Of a stretch of DNA of 64,000 nucleotides, positions 35,788 through 45,650 are shown one piece after another (the stretch's first letter is position 1; each line of letters opens with the position of its first letter). The translations under genes and the position numbers were made by a program. Source of the stretch: JAKZVK01 sp965237575 (GTDB taxonomy: Bacteria; Acidobacteriota; Terriglobia; Bryobacterales; UBA6623); assembly GCA_965237575.1 (NCBI GenBank), contig CBDEGI010000004.1, forward strand, positions 2,914,001 to 2,978,000, given 5' to 3'. Below the pieces are notes generated by a model, which was given only the letters and a program-made list of their open reading frames with translations, ran no database searches and had not been told where the DNA came from.

Positions 35788-36807
35788 TTGACCTTCCCGA
35801 AACGATTCTCGATCGGGCCGGTACCGGTCCAGCCCGCGGTTGTGTTGGCGCCGATGGCGGGCGTGACCGACACGGTGTTTCGCCGCTTCATTCGGCGTTT
35901 GGGAGGCTGTGGGCTCATCATGACTGAGTTCACCAGTTCGCACGGCATTGTGGCCACCCGCGGCGGGACGAGGAAGGCGCAGCGCACCTTCAACTACCTT
36001 TACTACGAGCCCGACGAGCACCCGATCTCGGCGCAACTGTTCGGCTCCGACCCGAACGTCCTGGCCGACGCGGCGCGCGTGGTCGAGGACTTAGGGTTCG
36101 ACACGGTCGATCTGAACTTCGGCTGCCCGGTCAAGAAGGTCGTCAAATGCAACGGCGGCTCGGGGCTGTTGCGCGATCTGTCGCTGGTTGAAAATATTCT
36201 GCGCACCGTGCGCGCGGCGGTGAAGATCCCGTTCACGTGTAAGTACCGCTCGGGCTGGGACGACGACCACATCGTCGCGGTCGAGATGGCGCGGATGGCC
36301 GAAGACTGTGGCCTGCAGGGCGTTGCTTTGCATGGACGCACGCGCGCCCAGGGCTACGCCGGCAAGGCCGACTGGAACTTGATCGGCGAGGTCAAGCAGG
36401 CCGTCTCGATCCCGGTGATCGGCAACGGCGACGTCTTCACGCCCGAAGACGCGGTCCGCATGGTCGACGAAACCGGGTGCGACGGCGTGATGATCGGACG
36501 CGCGGCGTCGACCAACCCTTGGATCTTCCGCCAGATCGCGCAGTACGTTGCCACGGGACAATACGACCAGCCGACCGAACTCGACCGTTACCAGATGATC
36601 CGCGACTACTACCGGCTCCTGATCGAAAAGTCCGACAAGATCTCCGGCGAAATCACCGGCAAGATGAAACAGTTCGCCACGCACTTCAGCCGCGGCGTAC
36701 GTAACGGCACGCGCCTGCGCAAGGATATCTACCCCTGCCGGTCGGCGGATGAGATCGTGGCGAAAGTCGACGCCTTCTTCGACGAGAGTCTCGCCAGCGC
36801 GGCATGA
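35788..36807 (+). CDS. dusB: tRNA-dihydrouridine synthase DusB
   Basis: A 339-residue flavin enzyme that reduces uridines in the tRNA D-loop. Family motifs are APMAGVTDTVFRRFIRRLG, the catalytic Cys in LNFGCPVKKVVKCNGGS, the FMN-phosphate region ALHGRTRAQGYAGKADW, and VIGNGDVFTPEDAVRMVDETGCDGVMIGRAAS. The start is a TTG at 35788, chosen by open frame and family length. It overlaps rnhA by 4 bases (ATGA), indicating translational coupling. Confidence 0.94.
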   Translation: MTFPKRFSIGPVPVQPAVVLAPMAGVTDTVFRRFIRRLGGCGLIMTEFTSSHGIVATRGGTRKAQRTFNYLYYEPDEHPISAQLFGSDPNVLADAARVVEDLGFDTVDLNFGCPVKKVVKCNGGSGLLRDLSLVENILRTVRAAVKIPFTCKYRSGWDDDHIVAVEMARMAEDCGLQGVALHGRTRAQGYAGKADWNLIGEVKQAVSIPVIGNGDVFTPEDAVRMVDETGCDGVMIGRAASTNPWIFRQIAQYVATGQYDQPTELDRYQMIRDYYRLLIEKSDKISGEITGKMKQFATHFSRGVRNGTRLRKDIYPCRSADEIVAKVDAFFDESLASAA

Positions 36808-37241
36808 AATCTGTCACGTTGATCACCGACGGCTCATGCCTCGGCAATCCCGGGCCCGGCGGCTGGGCGGCGATTCTCCGACACGGCGAACATAAGAAAG
36901 AGCTGTCGGGCTCCGACCCCCGAACCACGAACAATCGCATGGAAATGACGGCGGTGATCGAAGCGCTTGCAACGCTCAAGCAGCCCTGCCGCATTCTTGT
37001 CGAGATCGACTCGGAGTACGTCAAGAACGGTATCACCCAGTGGATCTATAGCTGGAAGAAACGCGGCTGGAAGACGTCGGCGAAGCAGCCGGTCAAAAAC
37101 GAGGACTTGTGGCGCAAGCTCGATCAGGCGATCGCCCCGCACGACATCGAATGGAAGTGGGTGAAGGGCCACGCCGATCACGACGACAACAACCGCTGCG
37201 ATGAGCTAGCCCGCGAAGCGGCGGAGCGAGCCCGGCGTTAA
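36804..37241 (+). CDS. rnhA: Ribonuclease HI
   Basis: A 145-residue type 1 RNase H that cuts RNA in RNA-DNA hybrids. The four acidic catalytic residues are visible in TDGSC (Asp), NRMEMTAV (Glu), EIDSEYV (Asp) and NNRCDELA (Asp). The basic handle KKRGWKTSAKQPVKNEDLW is present as in the E. coli enzyme. It overlaps the end of dusB by 4 bases and is followed 24 bases later by cysS, so the three may be one operon. Confidence 0.96.
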   Translation: MKSVTLITDGSCLGNPGPGGWAAILRHGEHKKELSGSDPRTTNNRMEMTAVIEALATLKQPCRILVEIDSEYVKNGITQWIYSWKKRGWKTSAKQPVKNEDLWRKLDQAIAPHDIEWKWVKGHADHDDNNRCDELAREAAERARR

Positions 37242-37265
37242 CCGCGCTCACTCTCACGTCCTCTC

Positions 37266-38663
<1,398 letters not shown>

Positions 38664-38717
38664 GCTTGACCAAGGCCCCGGAGGACATCGATCCTCCCTC
38701 CCTTCAGACCATCACAG

Positions 38718-38881
38718 CGTTGCCGGCTCGGCGTCGAGCGACGCCGGTGCAACGGTGGTAATCCACCACCAAACCGGGCTGCCTGTCAGAGCTAAGTCCC
38801 TTTTGTTCAACAGATATAGAGATTGGCAGAACTCGTGCAGGGAGTCCGACCAGCAACTAACTCCTGTCTGGAGGGTTAATC
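38718..38881 (+). promoter_or_regulatory. Candidate structured leader of the FecR-domain gene
   Basis: CGTTGC (38718-38723) pairs with GCAACG (38749-38754) around an inner GGCGTC-GAGC-GACGCC hairpin. Just after is GGTGG-TAAT-CCACC (38754-38767, sharing a base). Near the start codon, CAGGGAGT and ACTCCTG can pair (about 38838-38864), next to the TGGAGGG ribosome binding site. No known riboswitch consensus was recognised. Confidence 0.35.
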
Positions 38882-39748
38882 ATGAGCATGAGACATTCCT
38901 TCTTACTTGCTATCGCTTGCGTTCTCTTCTCCGCGTTGCCCGCTCATGCCCGGCGCGGTAACGATCGAGATCAGAATCGCGACCGTGGCCCTCTGGTTGG
39001 TGTCGCCTACGTAGGCGTGGCCGACGGCGACGTGACCAAGTTGAGCGTGCACGGCGACGTGACCGCGCTGCGGGCAGGCGACGAACTCGTGTCTGGAGAC
39101 ACGGTCGAGACCGGCCGTGCTTCGCGCGTCGAGGTCCAGCTTGACCAAGGCAACTTCCTACGGCTCAACGCCGCCACCAAGTTGCGTGTGGTGCAGCTCG
39201 GCAACCGCCGTTTTCAGTTCGATCTCGAGGTGGGCCACGTCAGCGTAAGCCAAGCCGAAGGCGCTACGGTTGACGTTGAAATCCAAGCCGGCGGCTTGAC
39301 GGTGATCCCCCTCAAACGGGGATCCTACCGGGTCGAGCTGGAGCCCTCCGGCCGTGCCGTGGTCACCGTCCGCAAAGGCGAGGCCGACGTCGGCACATCC
39401 GGTGGCTTCCGCACGGTCAAGAAGGGCAAGACGCTCACAGTGTACGGCGACCAGGACACAGAACGTGTTCGCTTGGCCGGTGCTCCGAGCAAAGACGGTT
39501 TCGATGAGTGGAACCAGCGACGCGACAAGGTCCTCGACCAAAACCGCGGCCGGGGTTCCCGCTACTGGCCGTCGTTCATCTCCGGCCACTATGGGTACGG
39601 CTACGGCCATCACGGCTACGGGCTGGGTGTGGGCTACGGAGGCCACTACTACCCGCGCTACTTCACTTCGTTCCACTACGGCCGTTACCGCGGGCGAAGC
39701 CGTTTCGGCGGCGGCGTGGGCTTCCGGGGCGGCCGGCGACGCTACTGA
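38882..39748 (+). CDS. Exported FecR-domain protein with Gly/Tyr-rich tail
   Basis: A 288-residue secreted protein. A signal peptide ends at AHARRG. A FecR-type domain (about residues 40-170) follows, with LRAGDELVSGDTVETGRASRVEVQLDQGNFLRLNAATKLRVVQL and further sheet repeats, as in proteins that read or line periplasmic signals. The last about 75 residues are rich in Gly, Tyr, His and Arg (GYGYGHHGYGLGVGYGGHYYP, then RGRSRFGGG), a disordered, possibly surface or RNA/metal-binding tail. TGGAGGG precedes the ATG. No sigma factor partner is adjacent, so it is not a classic Fec system. Confidence 0.8.
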   Translation: MSMRHSFLLAIACVLFSALPAHARRGNDRDQNRDRGPLVGVAYVGVADGDVTKLSVHGDVTALRAGDELVSGDTVETGRASRVEVQLDQGNFLRLNAATKLRVVQLGNRRFQFDLEVGHVSVSQAEGATVDVEIQAGGLTVIPLKRGSYRVELEPSGRAVVTVRKGEADVGTSGGFRTVKKGKTLTVYGDQDTERVRLAGAPSKDGFDEWNQRRDKVLDQNRGRGSRYWPSFISGHYGYGYGHHGYGLGVGYGGHYYPRYFTSFHYGRYRGRSRFGGGVGFRGGRRRY

Positions 39749-39783
39749 TCCTCTTAGGGTCCGGAGCCCCGGCGACGCGGTTT

Positions 39784-40545
39784 CTACACCTCAGCTACGA
39801 GAAACAATCGGGGGAATGGGAAGAGCGCGCGACCGTCGGGCTGCGCCGGGAAGGCTTGCTCTATTTTTTCTTGGTAGGCGGCAAGGAACGTCTCTTGCTC
39901 TTCGGCCGGTAGCCGTTCGAGGTAGGGACGCAGCCCGGTCCCTCGCATCCACTCGACGATCGAGGTGGGGCGTTCGAGCATATGCCAGTACGTCGTCTGC
40001 CAGATTTCCAGCTTGGCGGTCAGCGGCGGCAGCAGACGGTAGTACCCATCCGGCTCGAGAATCTCGAAGGGCTCAGGGCGCGGATCGAGCCAGGCCCGCC
40101 AGGGCGGCTCGGCGCAGAGTTCTTCAATCGCAACGTGCGCCGAGCTTTGCAAGTGGTAGGGGATCTGTATCGCAAGGACACCCGACGGCTGCAAGTGCCC
40201 GACTAAGCGCGGCAAAAGGACCCGCTGGTTCGGTATCCACTGGAAAGCCGCGTTCGAGAAGATCAGGTCCACGGGCTCAGTTGGTTGCCACTCGGCGACG
40301 TCGGCCTCGGCCCATTCCGCCTCCACGCCGCTCAGCCTCGCCTGCACCAGCATCTCGGCCGAGCTATCGACGCCGGTGATTTGGGCGATGGGCCAACGGG
40401 CGCGCAACGCGGCGGTGCTGTTGCCGGGACCGCAACCCAAGTCCACGATCCCCCGTGGCTCGGTCAACCCGATCCGCTGGATCAGATCGAGGCAGGGTCG
40501 AGTGCGCTCGTCACCGAATCGAAGATATAGTGATGGGTTCCACAT
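39784..40545 (-). CDS. tam: Trans-aconitate 2-methyltransferase-type SAM methyltransferase
   Basis: A 253-residue class I methyltransferase. The sequence begins MWNPSLYLRFGDERTRPCLDL, which with IVDLGCGPGNSTAALRARWP, SNAAFQWIPNQ and the C-terminal TSIVEWMRGTGLRPYLERLP matches trans-aconitate methyltransferase. That enzyme detoxifies trans-aconitate formed from the citric-acid-cycle intermediate cis-aconitate. The match to this subgroup is good across the length. Other small-molecule acceptors remain possible. Confidence 0.85.
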   Translation of the reverse strand: MWNPSLYLRFGDERTRPCLDLIQRIGLTEPRGIVDLGCGPGNSTAALRARWPIAQITGVDSSAEMLVQARLSGVEAEWAEADVAEWQPTEPVDLIFSNAAFQWIPNQRVLLPRLVGHLQPSGVLAIQIPYHLQSSAHVAIEELCAEPPWRAWLDPRPEPFEILEPDGYYRLLPPLTAKLEIWQTTYWHMLERPTSIVEWMRGTGLRPYLERLPAEEQETFLAAYQEKIEQAFPAQPDGRALFPFPRLFLVAEV

Positions 40546-40690
40546 CGCGAATCGTCATATTGTGGCTGATCAGCGAAGCGGGCGGCACGAGATCCGCGCG
40601 AACCAGTAACCCATTTTGGGCGCATATCGCCTGATCCATTCTGGCGCCGGGTCGACTCGGCCACCGCCAACTCAACAAGTAGGGAAAATC

Positions 40691-41275
40691 ATGCGCCATC
40701 AGGCATGCCCGCTGTTAGCCGTTGTCCTCGCGTCGATGCTCGCCTTCCCGCAGCGCGGCTGGGGACAGCAGCTGGGCCTACAGGTTTTGGTTCTGTCAGG
40801 TGAGGCGGCGACCAACGACGTTGAGATAAGGGCAGCTAGCGAGCCGGTCGTGGAGGTACGGAACCGTCAAGGCGAGCCGGTGCCGGGGGCCAAAGTCGTC
40901 TTTCGTACTCCAGCAGTGGGACCCAGCGCGATGTTCTACGGCGCGTCGCGGACCATCACGATGACCACCGACGAGACCGGACGCGCGACGGCCGGCGGCA
41001 TGATGCCCAGCACCGAGCCGGGAGAGTTTTTCATCGACGTGACCGCAACGAGCGGCTCGCTCAAGGGTCTCGCCACAATCGCACAAACTAACGTCATGAC
41101 GCGCACCGTCGAGAAGAAGAGGCGGTTCGGCTGGCGGTTCTGGGCCGCCATGGGCGCGGTCGCGGCGCTCGGCACCGCCGCCGCTATCCAGAGGAGCAAC
41201 GACCCCACAGGTCCCCGATCCGCCGCGAGTTCGTTAGGCTCGGCCGGCTTGAGCCCCGCCCCGTTTGGCCCGTAG
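40691..41275 (+). CDS. Exported Ig-like domain protein, hypothetical
   Basis: A 194-residue protein with a signal peptide (MRHQACPLLAVVLASMLAFPQRGWG). An immunoglobulin-like domain of the bacterial Big-1/carboxypeptidase-regulatory kind follows (PVVEVRNRQGEPVPGAKVVFRTPAVGP...TDETGRATAGGMMPSTEPGEFFIDVTA). A hydrophobic helix (about residues 152-170) then forms a C-terminal membrane anchor. The layout suggests a periplasmic or surface protein held at the membrane. No neighbour gives a function. Confidence 0.7.
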   Translation: MRHQACPLLAVVLASMLAFPQRGWGQQLGLQVLVLSGEAATNDVEIRAASEPVVEVRNRQGEPVPGAKVVFRTPAVGPSAMFYGASRTITMTTDETGRATAGGMMPSTEPGEFFIDVTATSGSLKGLATIAQTNVMTRTVEKKRRFGWRFWAAMGAVAALGTAAAIQRSNDPTGPRSAASSLGSAGLSPAPFGP

Positions 41276-41613
41276 GAGTCGGCGCGGTATCCAGTTTGAA
41301 TCGCCGGGGCCTCGCAGTCCGGAGATAAGGCGTCGACCTGCCACTGAGAGCTGCAAGCGTGAGCTTGCGTTGAGGTACGGCTAGCAAACACGGTCGCCCA
41401 TCGAGTTACCCACAGGTCGACACGCGGGGATCCAGCGCGATCTTGGGTGGCTGGAACAAGGTCAACGCAGGCTAACGCCCGCGGCTCCGAGCAACGGGGT
41501 GGCGCCTCATCGCCGATTCTTCTACACCTACTGGGCCGGCGTAAGCAACCCTGCGACGCAAGGGTGTGCGGCAAGTCGCGGCCACCGCGCATGGCTACGC
41601 TACCCTTACCCGC
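41276..41613. other. Gene-free stretch before the ornithine-cyclodeaminase-like gene
   Basis: Contains one arm of a 43-bp imperfect direct repeat (41449-41491). The second arm lies after the next gene (42677-42719). No gene or clear promoter was recognised. Confidence 0.5.
41449..41491. repeat. 43-bp direct repeat, left copy
   Basis: Core GGTCAACGCAGGCTAACG. It matches 42677-42719 at 38 of 43 positions in the same orientation, with the cyclodeaminase-like gene between them. Confidence 0.7.
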
Positions 41614-42543
41614 ATGATCCACATTACAGAAGACCAAGTCCGCGAAGCTCTCCCGATGACCAAGGCCGTCGAACTCGTCGAGGACGGGTTCCGCCGCCTC
41701 TCCGACGGCCGCGCGGTGAACCAGCCGCGCCGGCGGGTCGTGCTCGACAACGGCGCCTGCCTGCACTATATGGCCGCGGGCGAGAACGAGGCCGGCTATC
41801 TCGCAACCAAGGTCTATGCGACGCGCCCGCGCGTGGGCGCCCGTTTCGCCGTATTGCTGTTCGATGCCGAGACGACCGAGCTGCTCGCCACCATCGACGC
41901 CAACGCGCTTGGGCAGATCCGAACAGGCGCGGCCAGCGGCGTTGCCACGCACCACATGGCACGCGACGATGCGACTACGCTCGGGATGATCGGCAGCGGC
42001 TTTCAAGCCGAGACGCAACTCGAAGCCATCGCCGCGGTTCGCAAACTCAAACGGGTGCGGGTCTACAGCCGCTCGGCCGAACGCCGGGAAGCCTTCGCGC
42101 GCCGCATGAGCCAACGCCTCGCGCTGCCCATCGAGGCCGCCGCCAGCGCCGAGGCCGCCATCTCGGAAGCCACAATCGTCGTCACCGTCACCACGGCCCG
42201 CGAACCGGTCTTCGACTCCGCCGCGCTCTTGCCTGGCTGCCACATCAACGCCGCCGGCAGCAATCATCACAGGCGGGCCGAGATCGATGCCGAAGCCGTA
42301 TCGAGGGCGCAGGTTGTGGCGGTCGATTCGCTTGAGCAAGCTCAAATGGAAGCAGGCGATCTCATTGCCGCTCATGCCGCGGGGCGCTTCGGCTGGGGCC
42401 GCGCCGTCGAGCTTTCCGCGATTGTCGCCGGTGCCTCTCCTGGACGCACCTCCGGCGAGGACATCACTCTGTTTGAATCACAAGGCCTCGCGATCGAAGA
42501 TCTGGTCGCCGCCGCGCATGTATATCAAGGGCTCAGCGCCTAA
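41614..42543 (+). CDS. Ornithine cyclodeaminase/mu-crystallin family protein
   Basis: A 309-residue NAD(P)-binding protein. Family blocks present include LVEDGFRRLSDGRAVNQPRR, LHYMAAGENEAGYLATKVYA, and GQIRTGAASGVATHHMAR. The Rossmann motif is LGMIGSGFQAETQLEAIAAVR, and the GCHINAAGSNHHRRAEIDAEAV block follows. Members include ornithine cyclodeaminase, alanine dehydrogenase and ketimine reductases, and the reaction cannot be chosen from sequence alone. The ATG at 41614 is set by the family start. It is bracketed by 43-bp direct repeats. Confidence 0.85.
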   Translation: MIHITEDQVREALPMTKAVELVEDGFRRLSDGRAVNQPRRRVVLDNGACLHYMAAGENEAGYLATKVYATRPRVGARFAVLLFDAETTELLATIDANALGQIRTGAASGVATHHMARDDATTLGMIGSGFQAETQLEAIAAVRKLKRVRVYSRSAERREAFARRMSQRLALPIEAAASAEAAISEATIVVTVTTAREPVFDSAALLPGCHINAAGSNHHRRAEIDAEAVSRAQVVAVDSLEQAQMEAGDLIAAHAAGRFGWGRAVELSAIVAGASPGRTSGEDITLFESQGLAIEDLVAAAHVYQGLSA

Positions 42544-42676
42544 GGAGTTGAGACCCCAAATCCACGATTCAGAGGTACGGACGGAAGTCTGCGCTGAGAT
42601 GCTGCTAGTAAAGACGGTTGTTGATCGAGGCGCGTACAGGCCGATTTCCATGGGGAATCCAGCGGCTAACGGAGGC

Positions 42677-42719
42677 GGCTGGAACCGGGTCAACGCAGGC
42701 TGACGGCGGCGGCTCCGAG
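42677..42719. repeat. 43-bp direct repeat, right copy
   Basis: Second copy of the repeat at 41449-41491, with 5 substitutions. It lies in the short gap before the convergent pentapeptide-repeat gene. Confidence 0.7.
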
Positions 42720-42748
42720 TGGCGGTTGGGCGGCTGGCTATGCCGGCC

Positions 42749-43480
42749 CTACACAGCTCCCCGCTGCCGCTGAGGCTCGGGCTCCCCGGTCGACGGGATC
42801 CCCACCCAATGACTCGGCCGCTCCAACCCTTCCGGCAACTGCGTCGCCTCGTCGCCAACAGCCTGGTCGATCTGCTCCTGCGTGAGACCCTTGGCGGACC
42901 GAAGATCCGCTCCATGCACGAGCGCGCCAGCCATCGTCGCGTCCTTGATCACCGCGTCCGCGCACGCCGCCCCTTCCAGATTCGCCATCTTCAAGCAGGC
43001 CCCTTGCAAACGAGCCCCTTGCAACGCGGCCTGGGCAAGACACGCTCCTCCCAAGTCGGCTCCCTGGCAATCCGCTCCCGCCAGGTTGGCGCCCTCGAGG
43101 TCCGCTTCCCACAAGTCCGCGCGGGCGAGCCGGGCTTGCTGAAGGTCCGCGCCTCCCAGGTGGGCGGAGCTCAAGTTCGCCTCTTCGAGATAGGCCCCGG
43201 AAAGATCCGCGCCCTGCAGCCGCGCCCCGCCGAGATCCGCGTGGCGCAGGTGAGCGCCGTTCAACTTGGCGCTCTCGAGGCGGCAATCGCCGAGGTTGGC
43301 CTGCTCGAGCCGCGCGCCGCCCAAGTCCGCCGCCGCCAGGTCGCAATTAAACAAGTCGGGCCGCGACTTCGGATGCTCCTGTCTCCAAACGTTCCACGCG
43401 CTGACGCCTTGTTTGAGAATCTCAAGCTGCTGCTGGTTGGCCACCACCACACCTCCGTTACAGCCGTGATCTTTGACCAC
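42749..43480 (-). CDS. Pentapeptide repeat protein
   Basis: A 243-residue cytoplasmic protein without signal or membrane segment. A short N-terminal region (LEILKQGVSAWNVWRQEHP) is followed by more than 25 tandem A(D/N)LXX pentapeptides (about residues 45-195), which should form a right-handed quadrilateral helix. The LEILKQGVSAWN..R leader is common in free-standing pentapeptide proteins. Some members protect DNA gyrase from inhibitors, but many have no known role and nothing here decides. The start is a GTG. Confidence 0.9.
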   Translation of the reverse strand: MVKDHGCNGGVVVANQQQLEILKQGVSAWNVWRQEHPKSRPDLFNCDLAAADLGGARLEQANLGDCRLESAKLNGAHLRHADLGGARLQGADLSGAYLEEANLSSAHLGGADLQQARLARADLWEADLEGANLAGADCQGADLGGACLAQAALQGARLQGACLKMANLEGAACADAVIKDATMAGALVHGADLRSAKGLTQEQIDQAVGDEATQLPEGLERPSHWVGIPSTGEPEPQRQRGAV

Positions 43481-43706
43481 GATGCCTCAAGATCAAGGGA
43501 AACGGTAGCAAAATGTTGACCCCTTGCGCGATTCGGTCTCTCAAGCGGCGCCGACGCACCTGGCAAACGTCCCACCGTTCCTACAGTTTCGGACGTGAGC
43601 GGCAGGCCCGGGTCCATCGAGCGAATGCCAAAGGTGCACGTGTTCACACCGGGTGGTGGTGGGCCACAACCGCCTTGCAGGATCCCCGCTCGAATCCAAG
43701 CCAGGG

Positions 43707-43715
43707 TGGTATAAT
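43707..43715 (+). promoter_or_regulatory. Extended -10 promoter of korAB
   Basis: TGGTATAAT is a full -10 hexamer with the TG extension. No good -35 hexamer is at the right distance, which is normal for extended -10 promoters. Transcription would start near 43722, giving a leader of about 130 nt. Confidence 0.65.
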
Positions 43716-43730
43716 GACGCCCTGTAGCAG

Positions 43731-43826
43731 CGAGCCGGAAGACGCAAGGCTCGAGACGTGGGGGACGGACCTTGCCCCGCCGGCCGAGTCCGGTGGGAGA
43801 AGATGTTCCGCCTGCCAGCCGGCTCG
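43731..43826 (+). ncRNA. Candidate cis-regulatory RNA in the korAB leader
   Basis: CGAGCCGG (43731-43738) is perfectly complementary to CCGGCTCG (43819-43826), closing a 96-nt domain. Inside, GCAAGG (43744-43749) pairs with CCTTGC (43770-43775), and GGTGG (43792-43796) can pair with CCGCC (43808-43812). The TAAGGAG ribosome binding site starts 9 bases after the closing helix. It does not match the TPP, cobalamin or SAM riboswitch cores as I know them. A ligand is unknown. Confidence 0.45.
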
Positions 43827-43850
43827 AAGGCCCGCTAAGGAGCGACTCGA

Positions 43851-45632
43851 ATGGCTTCAAGAGAGTACGACTTTGCCCTGGCCATCGGCGGGGCGGCCGG
43901 GCAGGGAATCGCCACGCCGGGTGGCATACTAGCGCGAATCTTCGCTCGACGTGGCCTCCATTTCAACGCATATAACGCCTATCAGTCGATTATTCGCGGC
44001 GGCCACATTTTCCTGACCATCCGCGTCAGCGATCAGCCGTTGACCAACCACGGCGATAAGCTCGACTTGCTGCATTGCCTCAACCAAGACACGATGAACC
44101 GGCATCTTACGTTGATGGGACCCGGCAGCCGAGTGGTTTACAACAGCGACACCATTGAACCCGGTGAGGCCGCCGAAGGCGTGCAACTGTGCCCTCTACC
44201 GATCGCCGAACTGACCGACAACAACCGCAACAAGCTCGTTCAGAACACCGTCGCCCTGGGTGCGGTTTCGTTCCTGCTCGGGCTCGGGTTCGACGTTCTT
44301 GAAGCGTCGCTGACGGCGCAGTTTCAGCGAAAAGGGCAGGACGTCGTCGATGAAAACGTGGCCATGGCCCGTGCCGGCTTCGACTACACAGGCTCAAACT
44401 TCGAGCCCTTCCCGGACCCAGCTCCCGCCAACGACAAGCCTTTGGCTGTCTGGACCGGCAACGAGGCCTTAGCGATGGGTGGGGCCGCGGCGGGCGTGAA
44501 GTTCTACTGTGCGTACCCCATGAGTCCTGCGACCGGGGTCCTCCACTGGATGGCGAAGAACGCCCGCGACCTCGGCATCATGGTCCGCCAAATCGAGGAC
44601 GAAATCGGCGTCGCCAACATGGCCGTCGGGGCCGCCCACGCAGGCCCGCGGACGATGTGCGCGACCTCGGGCGGCGGCTTTGCGTTGATGACCGAAGCCA
44701 TCGGCAGCGCGGCCATGATGGAAATCCCCGTGGTCTTCATCAACGTCCAGCGGGCCGGTCCCTCCACGGGCGTGCCCACCAAGACCGAGCAGGGCGACCT
44801 GTGGCAGATGCTCGGCGCCAGCCAAGGCGATTTTGAACGTTTCATCGTGGCACCCAAAAGCGCCCTCGACGCCTTCAACACGATGCCTGAGGTCTTCAAC
44901 TTGGTGGACAAGTGCCAGTGCCCGGGTATCGTTCTTTCCGACCTGCTCATCTCCGAGGGAACCTTCAGCGTCGTTCCCGATGACATCAACATGCACCCCA
45001 CGATCGACCGCGGCGAGCTGATCACCGAACCCTCCACGACCGATGGCTACAAGCGCTACCTCATCACCGAGAGCGGAGTCTCTCCACGCGCTCTGCCCGG
45101 GCTCGAGGGCTACGCTCACGTGGTCGCCACCGACGAGCATGACGAAGACGGAATTCTGATTAGCGACGAGTACACCAACCCGCTCAAGCGGCGCGCGATG
45201 GTGGAAAAACGAAATCGCAAGTTTGCCAACATCCTCGATGACATCGAGGCACCCGCGTTGGAAGGTCCCGCGGATGCCGACGTGACATTGATTGGCTGGG
45301 GCTCGACTCACGGTGTCATTCAAGAGGCTGTCGAGCAGCTCAACGACTTGGGGCTAACCGCCAATCAACTGGCGTTCAAGTGGATTGTCCCTCTGCACGC
45401 GCAAGCCGCCATCGACATCATCTCGAAGGCCAAGCGGTCGATCATCGTCGAAAACAATCATTCCGGCCAGTTCCACCGGTATCTGCGGGGCGAGACAGGC
45501 ATTACGGTCGACGGCCACATCCGCAAATATGACGGCGAACCGTTCCAGCCGCACCATATCGTTGCCGGTGTGCAAGAGCAGCTTGCCGGGACCACCGACC
45601 ACTACGTGCCAACCCAGGAAATCATGGTTTAA
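43851..45632 (+). CDS. korA: 2-oxoacid:ferredoxin oxidoreductase, fused gamma-alpha subunit
   Basis: A 593-residue subunit. Residues about 1-190 are the gamma domain (IGGAAGQGIATPGGILARIF...IIRGGHIFLTIR). The rest is the alpha domain (GNEALAMGGAAAGVKFYCAYPMSP, EDEIGVANMAVGAAHAGPRTMCATSGGG, INVQRAGPSTGVPTKTEQGDL). With KorB it oxidatively decarboxylates a 2-oxoacid, most likely 2-oxoglutarate, to the acyl-CoA while reducing ferredoxin. This is a ferredoxin-linked alternative to the oxoglutarate dehydrogenase complex. TAAGGAG precedes the ATG. korB follows 18 bases later. Confidence 0.93.
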   Translation: MASREYDFALAIGGAAGQGIATPGGILARIFARRGLHFNAYNAYQSIIRGGHIFLTIRVSDQPLTNHGDKLDLLHCLNQDTMNRHLTLMGPGSRVVYNSDTIEPGEAAEGVQLCPLPIAELTDNNRNKLVQNTVALGAVSFLLGLGFDVLEASLTAQFQRKGQDVVDENVAMARAGFDYTGSNFEPFPDPAPANDKPLAVWTGNEALAMGGAAAGVKFYCAYPMSPATGVLHWMAKNARDLGIMVRQIEDEIGVANMAVGAAHAGPRTMCATSGGGFALMTEAIGSAAMMEIPVVFINVQRAGPSTGVPTKTEQGDLWQMLGASQGDFERFIVAPKSALDAFNTMPEVFNLVDKCQCPGIVLSDLLISEGTFSVVPDDINMHPTIDRGELITEPSTTDGYKRYLITESGVSPRALPGLEGYAHVVATDEHDEDGILISDEYTNPLKRRAMVEKRNRKFANILDDIEAPALEGPADADVTLIGWGSTHGVIQEAVEQLNDLGLTANQLAFKWIVPLHAQAAIDIISKAKRSIIVENNHSGQFHRYLRGETGITVDGHIRKYDGEPFQPHHIVAGVQEQLAGTTDHYVPTQEIMV

Positions 45633-45650
45633 CAGACCAAGGAGAGATCA

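Larger units (their letters stand above)
43481..43850. other. Gene-free stretch holding the korAB promoter and leader
   Basis: No gene is supported. The right half contains an extended -10 promoter and a multi-stem leader, listed separately. The left half shows nothing recognisable. Confidence 0.6.

Noticed and set aside
43731..43826. korAB leader as a thiamine pyrophosphate riboswitch.
   Set aside because: The enzyme uses TPP, but the conserved CUGAGA and related TPP core sequences are absent.
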